Shown: piece by piece, positions 1 to 7,281 of the stretch | Layout of the letters: every line of letters begins with the position of its first letter | Position numbering within the stretch: the stretch's first letter is position 1 | Assembly: GCA_964505325.1 (NCBI GenBank) | Contig: CAZDHT010000263.1 | Location: 1-7,281 of the forward strand | Direction of reading: 5' to 3' | DNA from: CAZDHT01 sp964505325 | Lineage (GTDB): Bacteria > Planctomycetota > PUPC01 | DNA: 7,281 bases | Position numbers and translations under genes: made by a program | Notes under the pieces: generated by a model | Databases searched by the model: none | Seen by the model: only the letters and a program-made list of their open reading frames with translations | Told to the model about the DNA's origin: nothing

Positions 1-13
1 GCTGGACATTCCG

Positions 14-42
14 TTGCCTCGTTCGTCGCTTCGTGGTAAGCT
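14..42 (+). promoter_or_regulatory. Weak candidate promoter for the DUF4258-like gene, possibly leaderless
   Basis: A possible -35 box TTGCCT (14-19) is followed after 17 bases by TAAGCT (37-42). The -10 candidate keeps the first T, the A and the last T of TATAAT and is preceded by TGG, an extended -10 feature. Transcription would then begin around position 49, which is the GTG start codon, implying a leaderless message. This fits the lack of a well-spaced Shine-Dalgarno sequence: the only AAGG (43-46) ends two bases before the GTG. The boxes are degenerate and only 48 bases of upstream sequence are available, so this is a suggestion only. Confidence 0.2.
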
Positions 43-48
43 AAGGCT

Positions 49-321
49 GTGAGTCATACGCCGAGAGAAGTTACGGGCCTCGTCGCCCGCTGTGAAGTCC
101 GTATCTCGGACCACGGGTACGACGAACTTGCGGCGGACGGCCTCTTCGTCAGGGATCTGATCGAAGGCCTTCCCCGAGCGAAGGTCGTGGAGGGCTATCC
201 CGATTTTCCGAAGGGCCCCTGCGTGCTGGTCTTGCAGCGGGACCGCGAAGGCAACCCCGTTCACGCAGTCTGGGGCATACCACGGGGCGAATCCGGGCCT
301 GCCGTACTCGTTACCGCGTAA
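49..321 (+). CDS. DUF4258-like small protein (RelE-fold, toxin-like), probably truncated at its C-terminus
   Basis: This 90-residue protein matches my memory of the DUF4258 family. It has an N-terminal I-S-D-H-G-Y-D-E-L segment (about residues 19-27), then a short helix, then V-V-E-G-Y-P (46-51), G-P-C-V-L-V-L (56-62), and G-N-P-V-H-A-V (68-74). It ends with A-V-L-V-T-A. DUF4258 proteins are thought to be related to RelE/MqsR-type toxins and are often paired with a small antitoxin or YgiT-type zinc-finger protein. No such partner with paired CxxC motifs is visible in the window, although only 48 bases lie upstream. GTG 49 is the first possible start because TAA is in frame at 37-39, and no later start precedes the conserved region. 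Family members usually continue after a Thr-Ala-Tyr with a short Pro- and Trp-containing tail; here the protein stops directly after Thr-Ala, and the TAA (319-321) lies inside the terminal repeat of the next element. Toxin activity is inferred, not shown. Confidence 0.7.
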   Translation: MSHTPREVTGLVARCEVRISDHGYDELAADGLFVRDLIEGLPRAKVVEGYPDFPKGPCVLVLQRDREGNPVHAVWGIPRGESGPAVLVTA

Positions 322-336
322 CACTTCAGCCAAGTG
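317..336 (+). repeat. Left terminal inverted repeat
   Basis: The sequence CGTAACACTTCAGCCAAGTG is the exact reverse complement of positions 465-484. The TAA inside it (319-321) is the stop codon of the DUF4258-like gene. The match ends abruptly at 336/465, as expected for a defined repeat end rather than a gradually decaying palindrome. Confidence 0.9.
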
Positions 337-482
337 GGGTACTGACGCGGCATCTGTATTGCGATTGCGAAAAGCGGTGAAGAATCCTGTCAAAACCCTG
401 GTGGGGCAGGCATTCCTGCCTGCCACCGGGCAGACAGGAATGTCCGCCCCACCGCTTTCCGCTTCACTTGGCTGAAGTGTTA
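319..482. mobile_element. MITE-like palindromic element, TA-flanked, with 20-base terminal inverted repeats
   Basis: The element is bounded by perfect inverted repeats (317-336 and 465-484). If TA is the duplicated target, the core is 321-480 (160 bases) with TA copies at 319-320 and 481-482. Inside, a second imperfect inverted pair (367-379 with 450-462, 12 of 13 matching) and a strong central hairpin (400-453) give a nested, nearly symmetrical structure. Positions 358-369 are a tandem ATTGCG pair. No credible coding sequence is present. The size, the inverted termini and the TA duplication are what is expected of a MITE mobilised by an IS630/Tc1-mariner-type transposase; that family assignment is inference. 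The central hairpin resembles palindromic repeats that I recall as common in planctomycete and related genomes, so a REP-like element is the main alternative. No transposase lies in the window. Confidence 0.7.
400..453. repeat. Central hairpin of the palindromic element
   Basis: The arms 401-422 and 431-452 are complementary at 19 of 22 positions around an 8-base loop (423-430), and 400/453 adds one more pair. One of the three mismatches would be a G-U wobble in a + strand transcript, so a stable RNA stem is expected. There is no T-tract after the stem, so it is not a canonical intrinsic terminator, although it could slow or end transcription between the two flanking genes. The right arm also overlaps the second inverted pair (450-462 with 367-379), so two alternative foldings compete. 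Confidence 0.8.
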
Positions 483-484
483 CG
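465..484 (-). repeat. Right terminal inverted repeat
   Basis: This is the exact reverse complement of 317-336 over 20 bases, separated from it by 128 bases. It contains TTGGCT (468-473) reading outward toward the large downstream gene, so this terminus could also contribute a -35 element. Confidence 0.9.
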
Positions 485-495
485 GACGAAGTAAT
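468..495 (+). promoter_or_regulatory. Weak candidate promoter straddling the right end of the element
   Basis: TTGGCT (468-473) lies inside the right inverted repeat, and AGTAAT (490-495) follows after 16 bases, just outside the element. The -35 matches consensus at four of six positions. The -10 keeps TAAT but lacks the important TA at its start. A transcript would begin near 502 and give a short leader before the ribosome binding site of the large gene. This would be a promoter partly supplied by the element. Support is weak. Confidence 0.2.
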
Positions 496-507
496 TCGGC
501 TGCGCCC

Positions 508-511
508 GGAG
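508..511 (+). promoter_or_regulatory. Ribosome binding site supporting a TTG start
   Basis: GGAG lies 8 bases before TTG 520. It is the only well-placed Shine-Dalgarno-like sequence before the signal peptide. The reading frame is open back to 382 with no ATG or GTG, so this site decides the start of the large gene. Confidence 0.55.
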
Positions 512-519
512 AACGTTTC

Positions 520-3500
520 TTGAGGAAGTCCAGCCAAGCTGCAATTCGCCGCAGGCCGAGGACGGCCTCTTTGGTCCCTGTGGCCGTCTTGTGCCTCGTG
601 GCGGCCGTTGCGCCGCGCGGCGCCTTGGGCGATGCGGCGGTGCTGCGCCGGGCGCTCGGCATATCCCTCCCGGGGATCAGTCCCATCAGGACGACACGCC
701 GGGCGGTCGACGCCGACCTGGAGCTGTCTCCCGCGGACGAGGACATAGACGCGGTGCTTGCGGCGATCGTGGACGCCGAGAAGTCCGCGGCGAACGGCCA
801 ATGGGTCAAGGCGGCGGCCAGGTTTCAGGAGGTGCTCGACCGGCACGGTGATGCGATCGTCCCCGCCGGGCCGAACACCTACGTACCCGCGTGGCGATAC
901 TGCACGATCCGACTCATCGCCCTGGGCGCGGGGCGAGGGCTCGCAGCGTATCGGGCCTCGTACGGCGTAACAGCCCGCAGGGCGTTCGAAGAGGCCAGAT
1001 CGGCGCGGTCACCCGCCGGGTTACGCGCCGCGGCCCGCCACTACGGCGCCACTCGGGCGGGGCTGGATGCGCTCGACGTGCTCGCCAGCCTGGAGTTGGA
1101 GCGCGGCCGACCGGCCTCGTGCGCCCGGATCTGCCTCCGGCGGCTGGCGCTGGACACCACCGCGCGAGAGTACGAGCCCCGGCTGCTAGGCAAGCTTGCC
1201 CTGGCGCTGGCGCGGTCGGGGCGCCGTGAACGGCTGGCGAAACTGGCCGCCGCCGTCCGAACACACTACCCCGCGGCCCACATCATCTCCGCAGGCACCC
1301 CGGTCAAGGTGGCCGAGTTCATCCAGTCGCTCCTTGACGCGACCCCTGCCACCGCGCCACAGCCCCGCCCTGGGGCCATCCTGCCCCGAGCGGTGCGGCC
1401 GGGTGCGCTTCTGTGGCAGGTGCCCATCCGCCGCGAGGTGACGGACACGAGGTGGAGCACAGACAGTCGGACCGGACTGACGCACCGGAAGGACGTGGCG
1501 CCCGAGCTGGCGATGTTCGGCCCGGCGGTCTGCAATGGCGTCTTGTACTGCCAGTCACTCGATGACCTGAAGGCCATCGACGCGTTCAGCGGCCACGTGC
1601 TGTGGCGGGTCGAGATGTCCGCGGGGGCGATGGAGAGAGACATCCCTCGCCCGAGAAGACGCGGCCGCCCTTTCCGGGACGCGGAAGACCGGGTGCGGCG
1701 AGGCAACGGCATCCTCTCGCCGACAGTCGCCCGGAACGCGGTCATGGCATCGCTGTCCACGCAGTTGGCGCACAAGACCGCGCAGGGCCTGATCCGAGGC
1801 ACCTTCGGCCGGATGGACGCCTTGCCGCTGATGCCCGCCAGTACGCCGGGCGTCACGCTGTGGTCCATCAACACGCGTGCCGAGACCCGCCGGAAAGAGA
1901 CCGAGCAGGCCCTCCCGCTCCGATTCGTCTCCCGTCCGGCCGTTGTCGGCGACGTGGTATGTGTGGGGGCACGGGACGCCCAGAACGACGCGTTCCTGGT
2001 CGGATACGCGATGGGCGACGGGCGAAGGCTGTGGCGAACGAAGGTCGCTGCGGCGCACTGGATGGGAAGCTCCCGCGGACGCAACGAGATCCCCGACGGC
2101 TCGCCCATCGCGGCCCGCGACGGGATTGCCTATCACTGCAACAACCTGGGCACGGTCGCGGCCGTCGACGCGGCGGACGGCTCCCTGATCTGGGTCACCA
2201 GATACGAGAGCGATGACAGTGTGCTGTGCAGACTGAAGACCATCGGCGGCCAGGAGGCCACCGTCACCGCGCCCCCTAACGCGCCGCTGATGGCCGACGG
2301 CACGCTGTTCGTCCTGCCCACCGATTCCCGGCACCTCTATGCGCTGGACGCCACCACCGGTGCGGTCAAGTGGCGCCACGACCGCAACAGCGGCGACGCG
2401 GCGTGCCTGTATCTGCTCGCAGCAGGTGCCGGCCGCGTGTACCTGGCCGGCTCGGCCGTAGCGTGCCTGGATGCGAAGGACGGCGCCCTGGTGTGGCGGT
2501 CGGTGCTGCTCAATTCGTTCCCGGTGGGCCGGGGGCTGGTGGCTCGCGACTACGTGATGTGCCCGATTGAGGGGCAGATCGCGATGGTCGACGTGAGGGC
2601 TGAAGGGCGGCTGGCCGAGGCGATCCGTTGGCTCGACTGGGCCCGCAGCCCCGCCGCTGCAGGCGACGTCAAGGCCGGCAAGAGCTCGGCGCGGCGCCAG
2701 ATCGTGCCCGTCGGATCGGGAAACATGATGGCGCTGGATGACCTCCTGGTGGTCACGCGTGACAACGCCATCAGCATGTTCGCGTCCCGCGACGCCGAAC
2801 AGGCCCTGCGCCGACGTGCGCGGCGCGAGCCGGACGAGCCCCGACACTGGCTCAAGCTGGGGGCGCTGTATCTCAGCACGTCGAGGTTGAAGGAGGCGGC
2901 AGGCGCCTATCAGCGGGCGCGGGTCGTTCTTGAGCGGCGCGGTGCGGGGTCCGCTGCGGCGAAGAAGCCGCTTGTCCGCGTCTACAAGGAGATGGCTGCC
3001 GAGCTGGAGAAGAGGAAGTCCCCGGTTGAAGCGGCGGACGCTCTGGGCAAGGCGCTGGCCCTGGAGCAGGACGATCCGCCTGGCGCTGCCCTGACCGCCG
3101 TGCGCCGGGCGATGGCGCTGGCCCAGGCAAAAGACGTTCGAGGGGCGCTCGCGGGCCTGCATGACGTGATCGGCAAGTGGGGGGCCGTCGAGTTGGCCGC
3201 GCCCGACGGGCTGTTCGGCCCATCGCGCGGCTTGACTGCACGGGCCGACGTGTTGGCCTCGGCGAAGATCGCCGAACTCATCGAACAGCACGGCCGGCGC
3301 AACTACGAAGAGCACGAACTGCGGGCGCGGACGGCGCTGCGAAGCACCGCCGACAAGCGCAGCGCGGCCGGGATGGTGCGCCGGCTCTATCCGAACAGCA
3401 AGGTCGCTGCGGACGCCAGGCTCCGGGACGCTAAGGAGATGATCCGCGAACGCCGATTTGCCGGGGCGGCCGGCGAACTGCTCGCCGTTGACCGGTTGTG

Positions 3501-5310
3501 TCCCGGCTACCGTGTGGCAGAGATCAGTGCCCTGCGCAGGTCTCTTGCTCAGGCAACCGCGCCGCCCGAGAAGCGCCCTCGCCGGGACGAGGGCAAGTTG
3601 TTGGCCACCCTGTGGCGGGTGCCCATGGGACGCCCCGGCACTCGCATCGGTGAGCCATTATATGAGGAGGCCGCCGCCGACCCCGGTGCGAGAGGCGCGG
3701 GACCGAGCACGGGGGATAAGCTCTGGCTGGCGATGGGTAAGTCGCTCCGGGCGTATGACCCCGTGGACGGCAAGCCGGCCTGGAAGACAGGTGTCGGCTG
3801 GCTGGGGGTGAGCTTCGATGAGGCCAGCGTTTCTCCGTCCGGCATGCCGCGACCCGTGGTGGAGCTCCAGACCGTTCACGCCGGCCATCCGGCGCACAAA
3901 GCGGGGCTGAGGTCCGGGGATCTTCTGCTCTCGTTCGACGGCGAGCCGATCAGAAAGCGGCTGGACCTCATCCAGCTTTGCGGCACCACGCCCCCGGGCA
4001 AAGAGGTCGAGATGGTGCTGCTGCGGCCGGGCCGTTCCGCCCGGGACGGCCCGCGAGCGCGGCGCCTGGTACTTCGCACGGTGATCGGCAACCGGCCGGA
4101 CTCGATCGCACAGGCGCTGCCGGACGGCACGCCTCGCAATTTCTCTCTGGCGGCCGAGCCACACGAGTACATCCGCGTCGTGGGCGCCGAGGGCCGCTCG
4201 ATCATCGCGGAAGTGGACATGGCCCTGCTGTGGATCGACGCGAGAAGCGGACGCACGATGGCCCGGACGCTCGTGGACACGTGGGAGCCCAGCCTCAGGA
4301 CCCGGTACGCGCGGTACCGGCTGCAAATGGCGAGGGGGCCCAGGCCGGTCATCGGCGACGGGCTCGTCGTCGCGGCGACCCCAACAGGCCGGGTAGTCTG
4401 CTTCGACCTGGACCCGCTCAAGGCGAGCCGTCGCTGGACGGTCAAGCTGCCGGACGGCCTTGCCGCGTTCAGGCTGGCGCTGTGGAACGGCAGGGTTGCG
4501 GTCTTCGCCCGTCAGGGCGGGTTCGCGAGCTACGCCCGCGCGCTCACCGCGCAGTTGTTCGTGTTCGATGCGTTCTCCGGTTTCGAGATCCTCCATGACA
4601 CGTTCCCCTCCCGGGGCAGCATCGAGGAATGCAATCTGGCCACTGCAGGCCGGAAACTCATCGTGTCCGTGCCGCAGCGGCTGCTGTGCTACGACGCGCG
4701 GGCTGGAAGGAACCTTTGGTCGATCGATGGACGGAAGGTGGGGGCGAGCCACTTCCCCGAGGTGACCACGATGGCGGGCAGGGTCGTGGCGCTGATGAAC
4801 CGCCATGCGATCTTCGCCGCCGACCTGGACACCGGGCGCATTCTCTGGAAGAAGTCGGCGACCTCCCCCACCGGGACCGGCTCGTTCCAGCGGATGATCC
4901 GGGGTAGGGATCGGGTGTTCGTCGCCCATCAGGGCGCGTTGCGCTATTCGGTCGTCTGCCACCGGTTGAGAGACGGGGAACGGCTGTGGGAGACGCTGAT
5001 CTCTGACAGCGCGGCGCTGCACACCAGCCGCGATCCGGTGCCGTTCGCCCAGGTGGCCGGAGACCGGCTGTTCATCGTCCAGCACCTGACGCGGCGTGAC
5101 GCCCACAACCCGCGCGGCCGAGCGCTGACGCCAAGCATCGCCGCGATAAGAATTTCCGACGGAAAGCTGCTGAGACACGTTGGCTTGGCCAAGGCGGCCG
5201 GGTATAATGGTGTGTTGGGCGGGAAAATCAGCACCGACCCTAAGCGGGCCACCGTCATCGGCCTAATCACCGAATCCGGCCTGATCGGCATCTCGGCGGA
5301 CGGAGAATAG
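520..5310 (+). CDS. Large exported protein: TPR-like helices, two PQQ-type beta-propellers, inserted PDZ domain
   Basis: This 1596-residue protein starts at TTG, supported by GGAG 8 bases upstream and by a signal peptide directly after it: basic residues 2-14, a hydrophobic core at about 16-31, and probable cleavage after Ala-Leu-Gly (35-37). No lipobox Cys is in place. Residues about 65-285 are helical and TPR-like. Residues about 295-757 form a PQQ-type propeller with repeats of the form A-x-D-x-x-x-G-x-x-x-W, ending at W362, W505, W558, W618 and W659. Residues about 768-1010 are TPR-like again. A second propeller (about 1024-1592) has repeats ending at W1088, W1400, W1443 and W1490, plus degenerate ones near D1240, D1296 and D1350. 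A PDZ domain (about 1094-1187) is inserted after W1088, with W-L-G-V at 1094-1097 and A-G-L-R-S-G-D at 1128-1134. Such propellers are usually BamB-like scaffolds; the name does not imply PQQ binding, and no catalytic motif was recognised. The likely location is periplasm or cell surface, with a role in protein binding or envelope assembly (inference). It is probably co-transcribed with the MoxR gene 50 bases downstream. Confidence 0.88.
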   Translation: MRKSSQAAIRRRPRTASLVPVAVLCLVAAVAPRGALGDAAVLRRALGISLPGISPIRTTRRAVDADLELSPADEDIDAVLAAIVDAEKSAANGQWVKAAARFQEVLDRHGDAIVPAGPNTYVPAWRYCTIRLIALGAGRGLAAYRASYGVTARRAFEEARSARSPAGLRAAARHYGATRAGLDALDVLASLELERGRPASCARICLRRLALDTTAREYEPRLLGKLALALARSGRRERLAKLAAAVRTHYPAAHIISAGTPVKVAEFIQSLLDATPATAPQPRPGAILPRAVRPGALLWQVPIRREVTDTRWSTDSRTGLTHRKDVAPELAMFGPAVCNGVLYCQSLDDLKAIDAFSGHVLWRVEMSAGAMERDIPRPRRRGRPFRDAEDRVRRGNGILSPTVARNAVMASLSTQLAHKTAQGLIRGTFGRMDALPLMPASTPGVTLWSINTRAETRRKETEQALPLRFVSRPAVVGDVVCVGARDAQNDAFLVGYAMGDGRRLWRTKVAAAHWMGSSRGRNEIPDGSPIAARDGIAYHCNNLGTVAAVDAADGSLIWVTRYESDDSVLCRLKTIGGQEATVTAPPNAPLMADGTLFVLPTDSRHLYALDATTGAVKWRHDRNSGDAACLYLLAAGAGRVYLAGSAVACLDAKDGALVWRSVLLNSFPVGRGLVARDYVMCPIEGQIAMVDVRAEGRLAEAIRWLDWARSPAAAGDVKAGKSSARRQIVPVGSGNMMALDDLLVVTRDNAISMFASRDAEQALRRRARREPDEPRHWLKLGALYLSTSRLKEAAGAYQRARVVLERRGAGSAAAKKPLVRVYKEMAAELEKRKSPVEAADALGKALALEQDDPPGAALTAVRRAMALAQAKDVRGALAGLHDVIGKWGAVELAAPDGLFGPSRGLTARADVLASAKIAELIEQHGRRNYEEHELRARTALRSTADKRSAAGMVRRLYPNSKVAADARLRDAKEMIRERRFAGAAGELLAVDRLCPGYRVAEISALRRSLAQATAPPEKRPRRDEGKLLATLWRVPMGRPGTRIGEPLYEEAAADPGARGAGPSTGDKLWLAMGKSLRAYDPVDGKPAWKTGVGWLGVSFDEASVSPSGMPRPVVELQTVHAGHPAHKAGLRSGDLLLSFDGEPIRKRLDLIQLCGTTPPGKEVEMVLLRPGRSARDGPRARRLVLRTVIGNRPDSIAQALPDGTPRNFSLAAEPHEYIRVVGAEGRSIIAEVDMALLWIDARSGRTMARTLVDTWEPSLRTRYARYRLQMARGPRPVIGDGLVVAATPTGRVVCFDLDPLKASRRWTVKLPDGLAAFRLALWNGRVAVFARQGGFASYARALTAQLFVFDAFSGFEILHDTFPSRGSIEECNLATAGRKLIVSVPQRLLCYDARAGRNLWSIDGRKVGASHFPEVTTMAGRVVALMNRHAIFAADLDTGRILWKKSATSPTGTGSFQRMIRGRDRVFVAHQGALRYSVVCHRLRDGERLWETLISDSAALHTSRDPVPFAQVAGDRLFIVQHLTRRDAHNPRGRALTPSIAAIRISDGKLLRHVGLAKAAGYNGVLGGKISTDPKRATVIGLITESGLIGISADGE
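5180..5208 (+). promoter_or_regulatory. Intragenic sigma70-type promoter for the MoxR gene
   Basis: TTGGCT (5180-5185) and a perfect TATAAT (5203-5208) are separated by the ideal 17 bases. The predicted transcript start, near 5215, lies about 146 bases before the MoxR ATG and still inside the large gene. The -10 box is read as the codons TAT and AAT, followed by GGT, three A/T-ending codons in a row in a gene that otherwise strongly prefers G or C there. This suggests, without proving, that the sequence is kept for a non-coding reason. It would allow the ATPase to be expressed independently of its neighbour. Confidence 0.5.
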
Positions 5311-5360
5311 GCGGCCGGACCGCAGCGTTTCGTCAGCACAAGACCGATTGGAGGAGACTG

Positions 5361-6485
<1,125 letters not shown>

Positions 6486-6511
6486 AGGGCTGAAAACGCA
6501 AGGATAGCGTG

Positions 6512-7281
6512 ATGCCGAGGATTCATCTGGCTGACAACATGGAGGTCCTGCCGACGGTTCCCGACGGGTCGGTCAACCTCATCTACATCGACCCGCCGTT
6601 CAACACCGGCAAGGTCCAGCAACGCACGCGGATGAAAACCGTCCGCGACGAGAATGGCGACCGCACGGGCTTCGGGGGCAAACGCTACCGCACGGTCAAG
6701 CTCGCCTCATCTGCTTTTTCCGATGTGTTCGACAACTTCATCGCGTTCATCGAGCCAAGGCTCGTCGAAGCCCATCGCATCCTCGCGCCCGACGGGTCGC
6801 TCTTCTTCCACATCGACCCCCGCGAAGTTCACTACTGCAAGCTGCTTCTCGACGACATCTTCGGTCGGACGAGCTTCATAAACGAAATCATCTGGGCCTA
6901 CGACTACGGAGCGCGAACGACCAAGAGGTGGTCGGCCAAGCACGATAACATCCTCTGGTACGCCAAAGACCCCGACAACTACACCTTCAATTACGACGAG
7001 ATCGACCGCATCCCGTACATGGCCCCCGGGCTTGTCGGCGCGGAGAAGGCCGCTCGCGGCAAAACCCCGACCGACGTGTGGTGGCACACAATCGTGCCCA
7101 CCAAGGGCAACGAGCGAACCGGCTATCCCACGCAGAAGCCGCTCGGCGTGCTGGAACGCATCGTCAAGGTTCACTCCCGCCCCGGCGACCTCGTGATGGA
7201 TTTCTTCGCCGGCAGCGGCACCCTCGGCGAGGCCGCCGCACGCAACGGAAGAGACTTCATCCTTATCGACAACAATCCCGA
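6512..7281 (+). CDS. Beta-class DNA amino-methyltransferase (N6-adenine or N4-cytosine), incomplete at the window edge
   Basis: An open frame runs off the right edge with 256 complete codons visible. Catalytic motif IV is D-P-P-F (27-30) in the context L-I-Y-I-D-P-P-F-N-T-G, close to the N-terminus. A variable region (about 115-195) likely includes the target recognition part. Then come G-N-E-R-T-G-Y-P-T-Q-K-P-L (TQKP at 207-210, motif X region) and the SAM-binding motif I F-A-G-S-G (232-236). Motif II probably ends at D253. The order IV, recognition domain, X, I defines the beta class. DPPF rather than SPPY favours N6-adenine as product. ATG 6512 is preceded by AAGGA (6500-6504) at 7 bases; GTG 6509 is an in-frame alternative, and the nearest in-frame stop is TGA at 6491. 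Few residues should be missing, since motif II is already reached. The gene lies 26 bases after MoxR but has no obvious functional link to it. It may be an orphan methyltransferase or half of a restriction-modification pair whose nuclease lies outside the window. Confidence 0.92.
   Translation, partial: MPRIHLADNMEVLPTVPDGSVNLIYIDPPFNTGKVQQRTRMKTVRDENGDRTGFGGKRYRTVKLASSAFSDVFDNFIAFIEPRLVEAHRILAPDGSLFFHIDPREVHYCKLLLDDIFGRTSFINEIIWAYDYGARTTKRWSAKHDNILWYAKDPDNYTFNYDEIDRIPYMAPGLVGAEKAARGKTPTDVWWHTIVPTKGNERTGYPTQKPLGVLERIVKVHSRPGDLVMDFFAGSGTLGEAAARNGRDFILIDNNP

Noticed and set aside
317..484. CRISPR array or tRNA in the intergenic region
   Set aside because: The repeats are inverted rather than direct and occur once, with no regularly spaced spacers; no cloverleaf arrangement was seen.
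520..640. Tat signal or lipoprotein signal on the large protein
   Set aside because: The arginine cluster R-R-R-P-R lacks the rest of a twin-arginine motif, and no Cys sits in a lipobox; an ordinary Sec-type signal peptide fits better.
1555..3315. A 586-codon open frame on the - strand inside the large propeller gene
   Set aside because: It is antisense to a clearly domain-bearing gene, its product is a low-sense Arg/Gly/Pro/His-rich sequence with no recognisable motif, and long antisense frames are expected in DNA with strong G/C third-position bias.
3658..5178. A 506-codon open frame on the - strand
   Set aside because: It overlaps the PDZ and second-propeller coding sequence on the other strand and shows only Arg/Pro/Gln/His-rich composition with no domain; it is a compositional shadow.
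1402..5295. PQQ-dependent dehydrogenase activity
   Set aside because: The propeller repeats are of the PQQ-like type, but no cofactor-binding or catalytic motif of quinoprotein dehydrogenases was recognised, and the mix with TPR and PDZ suggests a scaffold.
5311..5330. Possible terminator hairpin between the propeller gene and MoxR
   Set aside because: Only a four-base GCGG/CCGC stem with a five-base loop and TTT a few bases after it, too weak to call; the short spacing favours co-transcription.
6654..6881. A 75-codon + strand frame within the methyltransferase region
   Set aside because: It is out of frame with the methyltransferase, whose conserved motifs cover this stretch; its Ser/Thr/Arg-rich product has no support.

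Overview
The window is GC-rich DNA with a strong G/C preference at third codon positions. It most likely comes from a planctomycete or a close relative. The main support is the large secreted beta-propeller protein: its N-terminal helical region and its pairing with a MoxR-type AAA+ ATPase are, from memory, typical of Planctomycetota. This is a judgement from family resemblance, not from a marker gene.

Layout, left to right, with all genes on the + strand. (1) Positions 49-321 hold a small DUF4258-like gene (RelE-fold, toxin-like) with a GTG start. It stops exactly where the family normally continues past a conserved Thr-Ala-Tyr. (2) Positions 319-482 hold a compact non-coding element with perfect 20-base terminal inverted repeats, TA at both ends, and a strong internal hairpin. 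It looks like a MITE or dispersed palindromic repeat, and its left terminus supplies the stop codon of gene 1. (3) Positions 520-5310 encode a 1596-residue exported protein: signal peptide, TPR-like helices, a PQQ-type (BamB-like) beta-propeller, a second helical region, then a second propeller with a PDZ domain inserted after its first visible repeat. It probably starts at TTG. (4) Positions 5361-6485 encode a complete MoxR-family AAA+ ATPase 50 bases downstream with a strong ribosome binding site. A good sigma70-type promoter (TTGGCT, 17 bases, TATAAT) lies inside the 3' end of the preceding gene. (5) From 6512 (or GTG 6509) to the window edge there is an unfinished beta-class DNA amino-methyltransferase with motifs DPPF, TQKP and FAGSG.

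The propeller gene and the MoxR gene plausibly form one transcription unit, with an extra internal promoter for the ATPase. MoxR ATPases usually sit beside DUF58/VWA-domain genes; here the next gene is a DNA methyltransferase, so the usual MoxR partner is not visible downstream. The methyltransferase may be the first gene of a separate (restriction-)modification locus that continues beyond the window. No rRNA, tRNA, CRISPR array or transposase gene was seen. The most notable items are the palindromic element in the end of the DUF4258 gene, the PDZ-in-propeller architecture, the intragenic promoter, and the MoxR-methyltransferase junction.
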